Source of the DNA: Halichondria panicea
Lineage: Eukaryota; Porifera; Demospongiae; Suberitida; Halichondriidae
DNA length: 64,000 nt
Direction of reading: 5' to 3'
Assembly (NCBI RefSeq): GCF_963675165.1
Contig: NC_087382.1
Location: forward strand, 682,001-746,000
Below are positions 46,301 to 57,613 of this stretch, one piece after another; positions within the stretch are counted from its first letter, which is position 1, and each line of letters starts with the position of its first letter. The notes under the pieces are model-generated. The model saw only the letters and a list, made by a program, of their open reading frames with translations. It had not been told where the DNA came from and did no database searches. Made by a program: the position numbers and the translations under genes.

Positions 46301-49300
46301 GTTACTATATAATTATGCAGCCAATAATAATTTCTTGTTGCAGATGCTGAGGCTAGATTTGAGGCTGCGATGAAAGGAAAGAAGTTTGGTCTGCGATTCA
46401 CAACAATTCTTTTTACTGGACTGCCAGGATCAGATGTCCATACCTGCAAGCGTTTGATTATGGATAAGAACTTTACTCCTTTTGAATCACCACACTCATT
46501 GGATCACAGCTTTGAATTTAGTTACTATACCGTCAGTGATGAAAAGATTAAACCTTTACACGATGATGATTCGGATATGGTGTTTGCTTGTAATGCAGCT
46601 GTACAGACACCAAAGGGAGCTAAAAATGACAAGTCAGATGAACATTCCATCCAACAATCCGAAGAAGCATCAATCGATTGCCAAACCGAGCCAGATGAAC
46701 ATTTTCCACAGCAAAGACCCAAAGAGGCATCAAGTAAAAACTCTGCAAGTGATCGAAGTAAGCAAGAAAGTTCTGCTCAATCTGTTGGTAAAGAAGTTGA
46801 AGTACCAAGTTCAATACCTGCTGGAAACTCCTCACAGCATCTCACTTCTAATCAGATTCTAATCTATGAGCCAATACCTAAAGAGAGTCTATTAAAATGT
46901 GTCTCTCCTGAGAATATTTTACAACTAATGGTAAATCGCGATCGATTGCTTACAAAAGATTTTGATAATTTGAACATTATTAATTGCGTATGCTGCTCTG
47001 ATGTTTGGTTGTTGAATGTACTACCAATTTTCCTTAAAGGCATCGCCATAGGCATAAACTGTATGAGTTCGAGCCAAGATCTCGAAGGAAAAATAATCCT
47101 TCAGAAAATTTTAGTTCCCGAAACTGAAATTGAAGCAGATGTATCTTTTACTAATAAGCAACTAATAAAAGACATCAGTATGCTAGCAACAAAACTGATG
47201 GTCATTGAAACACATGCAGAAGTTGAGTCGATTGAGAAAAATAGTGAAATTCTCTTTAGGGATAATGAGCAAGCCAAATTAATTGCTGATAAAAATGGAA
47301 AACAAGAAGTATTTGAAGTAGGCAAATCATTGAGGGAGATAGAAAACATTGAACGACAGCTAGTATCATCGTTGGATTTGAGTGAACTGAAGCAAGTCTC
47401 TTTATTCTGGCACATGCTTGGTCACGCTATCAAGAAAGTTATGCAACAATACAATCGGAACTTTATTAGCAAGCAAGAAGTATTGACTATTGCTGCTGAA
47501 TTCAGAATGTCAGAAACTGATCTTGAAATTGCCTTACTTAGCCTGCACATAACTGGTGTGATTCTTTACTTTGGCAATGTTCTTCCAAATGTGATATTTA
47601 AGGATTCGACCGTATTGATCCAATTGATTGCAAAGATAAACCTTTTTGACCTACAACATAATCGAGGAGCTATTATTCCCTTCTCTGCATTTGAAGTTTG
47701 TGAAGTAATGTATGCTGAAGGATTGTTCACATGTAAAGAAGCAATATCCCTCTTCAAAGATTTACATCTGTTAATTGAAATGAAAAATTCGTTATTCTTG
47801 ATGCCATGCTTACTGAGGGAAGAAGTCAGTGTTGAAACTTTCAGCTTTGTTTCCGGTTTGAAAGATACCAAAGTTGCTCCACTTGTGATCCAGTGTTTAT
47901 TAGCCCATGGTTGTTTTGAGTACATCATGTGCTACTTGTGCTCACAGTACAATGGTCACCCATGGCCATGGAAAATTGATGTTCGTCGAGATTTATTCAA
48001 AAGTTTTGTGCAGTTCATTCTACCCGGAGTCAATGCTCTCATAAATGTGTATAGAAAGGAAGATGCTGAACTAACTGTTTATATCAATTCAAATTCGATG
48101 CAAGATTATCAGTTTCTACCATTTATCAGAACAGCAATTGTTACTGGTTTAAACAAAGCCGCAGAAGCGTTTCACATTACTGGTCAAGCTCTTCCTGTTG
48201 TGGGGTTTCACTGCACATGTGGTCAGGTTGACAACACACACATGATCGTTCCTAGCACAGAGGGTCACTGGAGATGTTCTGCTACAAATGAAAAGCTTGC
48301 ACTTTTTTCTACTCAAGACATCTGGTTTACCAAGATACATGATAGTAAGTATAAATTATTAAAACTTGATCACTATTTTGGGTTGTATAATTACATAGGT
48401 GCTGACGCAGTTACCGTTCACAACGTGTTTGCTGAACTCATTCCATGGTCTAGTTCGTGGTACAAAGTGGGAATGCTCTTCAACTTGGAGAGTGATGCGC
48501 TGGAAACCATAACAGTACAGTGCCGCCAAGACACGGATGCAGCACTAATGGAGGTGATAAGAAAATGGTTCCACACTCATCACAACCCAAGCTGGGAGGA
48601 GGTTCAACAAGTCATTTCGAATCTGAAACAATCAGGTATAATTTTAACTTTATGCAGAGGCTCTAAAAGTACAGTATAATTATAGGGCCGTTCATACTAG
48701 ATCATGTTTCTCATTTCTACTTCATACAACTATAATCACTATTTTCTTTTATCCTCAGATGACTCCCTGATTGAACGGTATTCCATGACTGAAGATGTCT
48801 TTAAAGAGTGTCTCCCTAACCTCACACTCTTTGTTAGCATATCCACACTCCTTCCATACTTGCTCAAATATCGTCTGGTACATCGGGCTGACGTCGATTC
48901 TGTACAATCGCCGAATCTTGATAATTCAACTAAAATATCTAATCTTCTCAATCTAACAAAAAGAAATGGAGGTAAAAATGGTTTTGCCCTACTCTACGAT
49001 TGCTTGTTTAAGACCAGTGAGGAGCATCGAGGACATGATAAAATTGTTCAAGAACTTGAGAGATATGCACTTTCCTCCTCAACCATGAATCCCATTGCAA
49101 TAGACCCATCAATCTTGGAGCCCCCTGATGCTGACTATGCTGTAGAGTCAGTGGATGCCCTCATCAGGGAAGTCTCTGACCACATTGGACGAGACTGGAT
49201 GGTCCTAGCCAGAAGTCTTGGTTTTACGGAAATTGATATTCAATTGATTGATATTCAATCAATTGAATATGCCGATGAACGAGACCTCAAAGAGCAGATT

Positions 49301-52300
49301 TATCGGTTTTTCAACGAGTGGAAGAGAAGAGATGGGCAAGATGCTACTCGAGATAAACTTGTTACTGTCTTGTATGAGAGTGGATTAAATGAAGTCGTCC
49401 TGAAGACAACAGATGCTCAAAAAAGTAGGCAACAACATTCTGTGTACTTATAATGTTTGTTAGCAATCTTTCCTATAATTCCATGATGACTGTTAATTCA
49501 CTGCCTCACCCACTCACTCTCCCCACACCCTTACAGTTGACCAAAATCACCAGAAGATCAATGATGATTTGACCATTTTCCTAGACGAGCCACTCGGTAG
49601 TGGTGCATTTGGAGCAGTCTTCAAAGGCAGCTACAGAGGCGATCCTTGTGCTATCAAACTATTACATCAGGTTGCTATGGAGATGCAGACAAACATTCCC
49701 GCCACCAAAAGTGAAGATGCTAGCAATGCAATTGATCGTGAGAGTGATTTTCTCAAGTCGTTCCAGCACCCAAACGTTGTTCAGTTTTTGTCGACTGCTA
49801 AGCACCCCAAATCAGGTGGTACAATCCTCGTTGTTGAGCTGATGGATTGCAATCTGAGATCCTATTTCTCCGGCCTTGATGAAGAGCCCCTCTCTAGCGA
49901 ATGTGAAATTAGCCTCTCCAAAGACATGGCTTGTGGTCTGGCCTACATTCACAGCAAGCTGATTATCCACCGTGACCTCTGTGGCGATAACGTCTTGCTG
50001 AAGCTGACACTGCCAGTGCCTGTTGCAAAGATTTCTGACTTTGGTATGTCGCAACTATACGATCCCTCCAAGCTCAGCTCCACCCTCACAGCCATTGGTC
50101 AGCGTAGAGGGTATCTACCTCCCGAGGCCTATCGATTGGAAGAGGAGAATTACGATAATAGCCTGGATGTGTTTTCCTTTGGGGTGATTTTGACGCAGAT
50201 TGTTTGCAAGTTAGAGACGATCAAATCAGCCAAGGATCGATCATTCCATGTTGCCCAGATCCCTCACACACACAGGTTGAGGAAGCTTATCGACAGCTGT
50301 TTGCAAGAAGACATGACGAGGAGACCATCTGCCAGGGACATCTGTGAGTCTATTAGTACTGTATAGCGCGGATTTCGTGGGTTAGTAATCCTACACAAAA
50401 ATTAAGTCCACGAAAATTGTTCATTATCTGCTATAACGTGCAAGGCTTGGCTTCCGGTAAGCAGTCATTCCGCGAACATTGTGTAACGAAATGCTTTTAG
50501 AGCCCATTCCACGAAAATTTTGCGCTATACGGTACCAAGAGTACATTAAGAGGAGTGTCCAACTGTAGCAGCAGCTGAAGTGTAAACCAGGTTATGGTAG
50601 GAGCATGTCATACCACGTCACTATCAGACCGCATCTTAAGTGGATGCGTAGGTGTAGTGGTTATTAGATATCGGCACACACACACACACATGTGGTTTGT
50701 ACCTCCAGCCCACATTTAATTTTATTCATGGCTAACAGTTTACACAACTACAAGTGTTAGTGTCGTATTCAGTCCTAGATGTAAAATGGAATGCATGTGC
50801 GTGAGAGTTGTATACTCCTCTTAATGTACTCCTGACGGTACCTAGTGCATGATAATAATATTTAGACAGTACTCAGTACATTGTATGTGCGTAGCGCGAG
50901 GGACTGGCAAACTGCCTATCAGATTGCTCAGCGTCATATTAGCCCCCTGTAATTGTAACCACACTTACACTTCAGTGGATTCATTACATTCCATAGTAGC
51001 TAAATCTCATAGCAAAATTTAACCACATTATCTATAATGATATTCATGTTTGGTAGTGTCATATGATCTATACACTTCCGGTGAGACGAGTGACTTATAG
51101 GCAGTTGGCCAGTCGCTCGCGCGTATCGCCGCCAGTCTAACTCCTCTTAATGTACTCCTGACAGTACCTAGTGCATGATAATTATGCTTCTGAAAAATGT
51201 GTCGATTTTCCTTTTAACGTTTAATTCTTACTTTTAGATGTTTCACTGACAAGAGACTCGGACTCAGTGGAGGCAACAAAGAGGGAAACTCTACTAGTCG
51301 AAAAGGTGCGTACATGTAATGTGTGAATGAGATTCCTAGTACTGTACCTGAGGGTGCTGTTTCATTGTAAAAAGCATGTTAAGTTTCGTACGTAATTCTT
51401 TAGCGTAAAGATTAAGTTTGTTCTGTAGTACTGTAATAATTGTCCACTGCTACTGATATTCACGTTTCCTATAGTTTGAAGATTTCCACCAACGTTCCCA
51501 TGTACAGTCACACATGGAACAGATAGAGCACAAAGATGCTGAGCTGGTCAGGAGAGACGCCATCATTCAACAGCAGAGACAGGTGAGAAGAAATGCTAAT
51601 ATATTGCAGGGCTATAGTAGAAGCTTTGATCCGTTATAATCGTACTGTACATTCTAGTGGACTGGTGGGCGTGACCTCTTAAGCTAATTAGAGAAAGTGA
51701 TTTAGTGTGCATACAATTATTGCTACAAGTAACACTCGCTTGTTAGTAGACACTATCCTAATTACACTCGTTCATTATTCAGGGTCCACCTCCCAGAGAG
51801 TTGAGACCTCCACTCACTCTGAAATGGAGAAGAGGGAAAGACATGCCAATCAAGATGAGCTACTCAGTACAGAGTGTTGTTATCGGTGACACGGTGTATG
51901 TTGGTGGAGGCAATGCAGTCAGTGATCGTGACAAGTGTACAGTGATGAAGCTCGAGCAAGATCAATGGACCAAACTACCCGAGTACACTGCCCAGTGGTT
52001 CGCTATGACATCACTCGCTAATCGACTGGTGCTGGTGGGAGGACATGATACAAGAAACAACAAACAAACCAATCAACTTTCTATCTTCGAGTCAGTGGAA
52101 TGGACTCACCCGTACCCACCAATAAACATTGCTCGTCATTCCTCAACAGCTGTTTCCATCAACAACCACATTATTGTAGCTGGTGGGTTTGATGATAAAA
52201 AATATACCTCCTCTGTGGAGGTGTTGGACGTGGCATCAAGAAGATGGTACATTGCTCAGTCACTACCTAACGCACAATCAGGGCTGAAATCAACTCTCAT

Positions 52301-52697
52301 AGGAAACACCCTCTACCTAATGGGAGGGTTGGATCACACTGGGCCAACCAAGAAATTGCACCAAGTTAACCTCAATGAACTCATTGCAAAAGCCCTTTCC
52401 AACCTGGACACACCTACTCTCTGGCAAACCTTACAGGAAGTACCACTCCAGTGGTCAGCTCCTCTCAGTATCGGGAGGTCACTATTAGCCGTTGGTGGAC
52501 GGGACAGCAGAGTCAACCCAAGTTCATCGATCCACCTCTACCAGCCTGACACCAGGAGGTGGGTGAAAGTGGGAGACCTGCCTACTGCACGATACTGCTG
52601 CACATGCTCAGTACTTCCTTGTGGAGAGGTCATTGTAGCCGGAGGAGAGACCGAAACTAGTTACATTCGAACTGTGGAATTCTTGTCAATAAGTTAA
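34336..52697 (+). CDS. Gene C: giant 2A / death / ROC-COR / death-CARD-death / kinase / coiled-coil / Kelch protein
   Basis: Sixteen exons (34336-34747, 34813-34956, 35014-35085, 35172-35345, 41701-42027, 42091-43053, 43107-43232, 43278-44009, 44408-46285, 46344-48344, 48399-48635, 48759-49424, 49537-50343, 51238-51305, 51508-51582, 51783-52697) join without a frame break into about 3,198 aa. Introns 1-13 are phase 1 and the last two phase 0. In order: hydrophobic stretch and 2A motif (residues 74-95); death-like (about 100-185); low-complexity linker; death (about 268-376); region with CGCGQC and conserved FPF; ROC with GHTGVGKTS (about 1013) and DIGGQ (44707-44720) plus COR; a second ROC-like start lacking GK(S/T), acidic repeats, and a second COR; death; CARD-like; death; kinase with GSGAFG, CAIK, HRDLCGDN, DFG; coil; six Kelch repeats. 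A Roco-class signalling scaffold is inferred. The start could also be 34429 or 34522. Confidence 0.85.
34594..34620 (+). other. 2A-like ribosome-skipping motif (GDVETNPGP) in gene C
   Basis: The reading frame of exon 1 carries the canonical 2A signature D-V-E-x-N-P-G-P, directly preceded by a Leu/Ile-rich helix (LQILKVLLMLLIIAG) as in active 2A sequences. Skipping would fall between Gly and the final Pro (codon 34618-34620), releasing a 32-94 residue leader (depending on start) from the rest of the protein. 2A-like sequences at the N-terminus of NLR-type proteins of sea urchin and sponge are known, where the leader can act as a signal sequence. Activity here is predicted, not shown. Confidence 0.85.
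35511..35717. mobile_element. MITE in intron 4 of gene C
   Basis: Left end ACTGTATAGCGGGTATTTTT, right end ...AAAATTACCCGCTATACGGT, about 25 bp of imperfect inverted match. Same family as 28690-28912. Noncoding. Confidence 0.65.
37590..37916 (+). pseudogene. RecQ-like helicase fragment, frameshifted
   Basis: The plus strand reads AATFSSALAYALSCVGKPG and LKDKQLEALICLYAG in one frame, then in another frame FQTLPFLIDVKLDR and VVMVISPLVSLSEA. This is the order of RecQ helicase motifs 0, I and Ia (Q-motif, where the P-loop region is spoiled, then V-SPLVSL). A frame change and loss of the GKS segment show it is broken. Confidence 0.6.
38604..38915 (-). pseudogene. RecQ-like helicase fragment, opposite strand
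   Basis: The minus strand reads LIVSPLVSLIMRPMIDQVRS, then LNNRGVSAAILSSN and SGKYFLLYTARPQR. These correspond to RecQ motif Ia and the segment before motif II. It overlaps in content with the plus-strand fragment at 37.6 kb, so it is a second, inverted copy. It is truncated before the DEAH motif. Confidence 0.6.
39003..39220. mobile_element. 218-bp MITE, TAGTCTGGGGGCC ends, 9-bp target duplication
   Basis: TAGTCTGGGGGCCAGACC at the left and GGTCTGGCCCCCAGACTA at the right, flanked by GCCCCAGGC at 38994-39002 and 39221-39229. Nested inside the composite element of intron 4. Confidence 0.85.
39608..39772. mobile_element. Long hairpin element
   Basis: ATGCCACACCTACTCGGAGG...ATCCTCCGCTACCGTGGTTAC pairs with GTAACCACGGTAGCGGAGGA...CCTCTTAGGTGTGGTAT, giving a hairpin about 165 bp long. 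Noncoding. Confidence 0.65.
40000..40237. mobile_element. Inverted-repeat element
   Basis: ACTGGTCAAACTCCGTGT...AGACTCGTG at 40018-40048 is complementary to CACGAGTCT...ACACGGAGTTTGACCAGT at 40207-40235. Outer TAGACT/GTCTA ends match the TAG...CTA pattern. I could not identify a target duplication. Confidence 0.5.
50888..51130. mobile_element. MITE in gene C, absent from the paralogous gene B intron
   Basis: GCGCGAGGGACTGGCAAACTGCCTAT near the left and ATAGGCAGTTGGCCAGTCGCTCGCGC near the right form inverted ends. The matching intron of gene B (11528-12121) lacks it. A 45-bp stretch (CTCCTCTTAATGTACTCCTG...) stands on both sides in C but once in B, so the flank was duplicated with the insertion. 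Confidence 0.7.
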
Positions 52698-53353
52698 TAG
52701 TTATATTGTTACACTGGCATTATTGTTAATTAGTAATAACAATAATTAATTAATATTTGTTGTGAGAAATGCTTTTAATAAATAATGTTGCAACAAAATT
52801 TTATTTCTGATATGTGAGTTTGTATATTATTACGCCTCGAGGCGTAGCCGCAGGAGGGATATGGTAAAGCTGACTGTGTGTGTGTGTGTGTGTGTGTCTG
52901 TCTGTCTGTGTGTCTGTTCCAGCTGTAACTGCTCAACGGTTGCAATGCGACGAAAGCTAACAGCTTCTATAGGCTTCTAGCCACGTTCTCCTGGATTTTG
53001 ATTCTTGGATTAGCAAACTAAAGCTTCTTTCTCGAGTTATGGCTAGTTTGACTCACTTTGAAGGCTGTTACAGTCTCTTCAGAATCTTTCATAGCATCAT
53101 CTGTCCGCACAAACTTTCTATTCAACATATGAGTTAGCCTTGAACTAAAGCGCTAGCTTTTTGTTAGCTACAATACTCAGAAAATATCTGTTAAAACAGC
53201 TAGCTAGCAGTAGCCATTTGTAAAATTGATCTCTCAGGGGGTTCGCATGGTTAGCACTGGATAATAGTAGTCGGTCAGCATGTAAGCTGCAAAGCATGCA
53301 GTAGTGATTATACTTCAGAATGCTCCGTCTCACATATCAATGTGGTATTGGCC
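52698..53353. other. 3' flank of gene C
   Basis: AT-rich. It includes a (TG)n/(TCTG)n microsatellite at about 52875-52916. No gene supported. Confidence 0.6.
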
Positions 53354-53965
53354 TAGCCTCGTTCCCAGGCCTTACTTTTTTTTGCTGTTGTCACTGTTCA
53401 TCCATAAACATAAGAAAGACATAGTGAGGCAGCAAAGAAAGAAATGGGCATACAGTTAAGAAAAAGTAAGGCCTGGTTTTGGAAATCGCATGATCCACAA
53501 GGATTTTTATGAACGTGGGCGATATGTAGCCCACAATTGTGACGTAATGATTCTCCCACGCATTCAGAGTAAGACTGTACATGTACTGTACTGCACTGCA
53601 CTGAGACAACCACCAAGCTGTGCTGCAAGTCAGATCAGAGAACCAGCGTGGCCAGCTCTGGTGGCAGTAGCTACCTGCTATATGATAATGATGACTAAGC
53701 TATTCTACTATAGCATGTAGAAAGACACAAGAAAAGGTAATAGTGATAGAATCTAAACACACAATCTAGACTAGTAGATCATCTAGCTAAGCCTAAGGGT
53801 ATAGCTAGCTGTAGTGCTTGCAAACTTCCAGTTCCAAGTCCATGTCCAGCTTGCTGCAGGCAAAGTTTTATTAGTCGTAGACCTCTGCATGGGCAGTCCA
53901 ACATCTCTAGCTCAGTATGCCCACGCTCATTTTCACCCTTCTACCACCCCTCTCCTTAGACTCGC
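53354..53965. repeat. Dispersed repeat, copy 2, continuous with the KDZ gene
   Basis: Same repeat as 21711-22330 (TAGCCTCGTTCCCAGGCCTT start, CACAAGGATTTTTATGAACG inside, GCCCACGCTCATTTTCACCC near the end). Similarity ends within the first coding exon of the KDZ transposase, as expected if the repeat is the 5' part of that transposon. Confidence 0.7.
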
Positions 53966-56900
53966 AAGCCACTCCCTTTTCTGTGCATAAAAAGTCTCTC
54001 TCTTTGTCTGCTGTGCCAGAATCCTCTTCTGTTAATTCTTCCAGCAGTACTAGGTTCCTCTCCAGTGATAAAAATGAAGCTGAAGAAGTAGATGTACATG
54101 GAGCGAGCAGGCCTACTGATGTTATCAGTGGCGACTCTCCAGATGTATTAATCAGTAGTGAGTGGCATGATCATGATCCAGAGAGCTCGGGGCAGGATGA
54201 CACCACTTTTCCAGACACGGTGAGCTCAAGTGCTTATGAGAAGCGACAGCAGAAGGCTGCTGACAACTGGGCTGAAGTGCGTGTCCAGTTGCTACGTGCC
54301 AGTGTAGAAACCGGAATTCCTTCTCCTTGTTCTGTGTGTGCCGAGTGTGAAGAACCCGCTGTTGCAATTTGCCGGGATTGTGGACCACAGGCATACTACT
54401 GTGCCAACCATGTGGACTCAGTACACTCTCTGACAAATATTTTTCATCAACCTTTTCTCTGGAAAGTATGCACTAATCAAACATACTGCTGTACATTTTT
54501 GTGATTATTAAATGCATGCGATCTGATTTTACAGAATGGAATGCTTCACCCATACTATTTCAAGCAGTCGAGAACCTTTCCAGCACTTCATTGTTGCTGT
54601 ACAACTTACATAAAAGAAGTTGTTTGTCTTGACCCTAAAGGTATTTGTTTAACTACACTGATATAGCCTGTGTCTAAGAATCCAATGACTTACAGGTTTC
54701 CAGCATTGTGTGTGCGTAACCTTCTGCAAGTGTGAGCCTGAGGCTGTTACTCTTGTGCGGCATAACATGTGGCCAGCGACACCAGCAACTCCCACCCTAG
54801 CATTTCATCAGGATCTGCTACTATGGATGGAGTCACTTTTGCTGGAAGGGTGTATTGGTGTCGATGCTTTTTGTCGTTCTCTTGAATACAAAATTGGAAG
54901 AGATATATCAGCAAACAAGTATGTGAATTTGATGTCGGTTATAATTATACATTAATTGTTGCGCACTGATGAGGTGTACATGTTGCATGCGTCAGCAATC
55001 GCTTGAGGTACACACTTTTAATTGTCAGTTGTTTTAATCTGTTTATTCTTCTATAGCTCCGGAAGATCTATCCTGTCATGATTGATGCATTTGAAGAATA
55101 TAGGTAGGGTATATTAATTGTGAAAGAACATAATACGACATATTAACATTCAGGTTCAATAGATATAAACTCGACTGTCTTCTATTTTTGTCTCCTGACT
55201 TGAACACTATACAGCTATCTGCCCTGCCTGTCCTCAGGTTTGTGGTTTTGTTATAGCAATTAGACTCTGGCAGCCTATACTTACCTTTTACCTGCAGAGC
55301 AATGGAACTCAAATTATATCCATGGATGGTGTATTTGGACTATGTCGGAAAAAGTCTGCTGGTGTTAGTGTTCGACCACCACTCTTCTCTGGTGTATTCT
55401 TTGAGGAACAGCAAGCAGTAGATGAGTTTGTTGCTGATTATGATACATTTGGCCAGATAATCGACAAGGTAAGGTTTTAGCGTTATACTTAATTGGTCAA
55501 GTGTGAAAACCTGCGCTATACAATTTGGATGTAATTAAATAGACTTTTAGCACATTTCACTCAGTTAATTTTATCCTGGCATTAGGGGTGTCATGAGTTC
55601 CTCGCTGGAGACACTTTGCGCTCCAAATCAAGGTACGCAGCTCTAGATGAAACTGCCGTGTTTGGAAGCATCTGTCGTCATGAGTTTCCCCAGAGATTTC
55701 TGAATATGAAGCATGGAGAAAGGTATGTACGTAAAATTAAGGTTTTCAAAAAGAGCATACATGGTGCATTGTTAAAAATTAATGTATCTTAATTATCTAG
55801 GCTAGCATATCCTGTGTACCTGCTAAAGAAGGCACACCAAAACAAGGGTGACAAGTGTCTGTTGTTACTGTATGATATTGCCTGCTTACTTGAAACTCAT
55901 CTGAAGGTTTGTGTCTCAATAGTCAGATCTAATCTTAATTAGTACGCACTCATATTTGATTACTTCTCCAGAATCGTGGACATCTTGACATGTTAGAAAA
56001 GACAACATTAGGAGGAGTGCCAATTTTTCATGTCTATGGGCATTGTGCATTCTGTCAGGTAAGAAGAAAGATGCCAAAGCTGTGTGTTAAATAACTTACT
56101 GTTGTATTATACATGTAGCTGACATATTCACCTAGAGTCCTAACTGGATGCGGACTTACTGATGGTGAAGCTATGGAGAGACTGTGGTCATATCTAAGAA
56201 GATTTGCTAAATCCACCAAAGAAATGCGACCATCTCATCGCATTGATGTCCTTACCTCAGCTCTATTACATTATATGCATCAAGAGTACGTCTTAATCTA
56301 GGTTTGTTTTTTGTTAGGGCTGCCTTAATATTAATACTAAGGGCTTCTAAATTATGTGGAAACTTCCTAAACAGCTAGTGTCTAAGCATTAATTTTATTT
56401 TTATTATAGCAACCATGATTCTCTAGCCAATCAGATTTTGATCTACATGATTTTCTAAGTTGGATAGAACACTACCTTTAGCCAATCAGATTGTAGTATG
56501 TATGCATGCTAACATGATCTATGTACTATGTTACAGATGGTCAATCGATTGCTGCACGCCTTGCAAAGAAGATATCATCAAGTACGAGTACGCTGAAACG
56601 AACAGTGAGCAGATTTAATGGTATGCGTCATAATCAATTTGAAGGAGTAGCATACCATCTGCCAGCCAATTTGAATTGGGAGACAGTTTCCAATTTGGAA
56701 GAATTGTCTACGTTGGAGGTCGCGTCGGCGCTGGAAATTGTACCATTCCCATTCATTTGTGGATAAAAGTTGTGAGAGCGTGTAATATGAAGGAAAGGGC
56801 AACGGAAGAAGTGAAGATGATAATGGAAGAAATTAATACTGTTGCCAACAACCTGAAATACGAGCATTCCGTAATAAGTCGTCATATACAGGATATCGCC

Positions 56901-57172
56901 ACATCTGATAGTCTGTCTCTGTTTCAGAAAGGTTGCCTTAACCTTTTGCACCGAAGATTATTACTTTGCGAATCTTATTTAATTACGTTTTCCAGAACAG
57001 TTAACCAGAACAGTTAACCAGTATCATATTGTAGAGCTACCTGATACGAGCTTATTAGGTCCAGATGGTTCATTTTTTTACAATTGTCAAATTCATGAAC
57101 ATGATTACCCTTCCGTTACTGATATTATTTGTACAGACAGTAGTAGTGATGATGATTCTGACGTGGACAATT
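53917..57172 (+). CDS. KDZ-family transposase gene, intron-containing, probably damaged
   Basis: Exons: 53917-54465, 54535-54640, 54696-54937, 55057-55103, near 55200-55238, 55298-55468, 55586-55722, 55801-55906, 55972-56058, 56119-56285, and 56537 onward. Diagnostic KDZ features in order: Cys-rich N-terminus (CSVCAECEEPAVAICRDCG, YYCANH), CPACPQ, ISMDGVFGL, CHEFLAGDTLRSKSRYAALD, CRHEFP, GERLAYPVYLL, YDIAC, FHVYGHCAFCQ, SPRVLTGCGLTDGEAMERLW, TKEMRPSHR. The acidic end reads TDSSSDDDSDVDN. Trouble spots: the exon with CPACPQ and the one at 56537 do not join in phase with their neighbours, the frame changes again near 56766, and a 13-bp duplication at about 56994-57019 shifts the tail. It is either a decaying transposon or my splice sites are off. 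Role: DNA transposition. Confidence 0.75.
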
Positions 57173-57613
57173 GAACACTTATCTTTTTTATGTACTTTAA
57201 TTAATAATTTATTAATCACACTTTAATTAATTAGCTATAGGCAGTCATTATTTCTTAAACATCAATGCCTTTTATAAATTGAAGTCAAGGCTATTATAAG
57301 TCAACCGCACGCATGCATAATTAAAGTGACAACATTATATGAATATGAACTGCATATAGTTTTGACAATTATATATATAGTCCTAAACTCGGACATAAAT
57401 TATTATCTATGTCATACATACAATTGTAACATACATAATTATATACGTACGTACAAACAATAATAACGTAATCTTACTTACGTATACATGCAGTACACAA
57501 GATAGAGAGAATATAGAATCGCGAATAAAATGGAAGGAAACCTTTACCATTCCTATTACAATTGTATATACAATAATTATAACAATTATCATAGTAGTTT
57601 TATAGTCAGCTGG

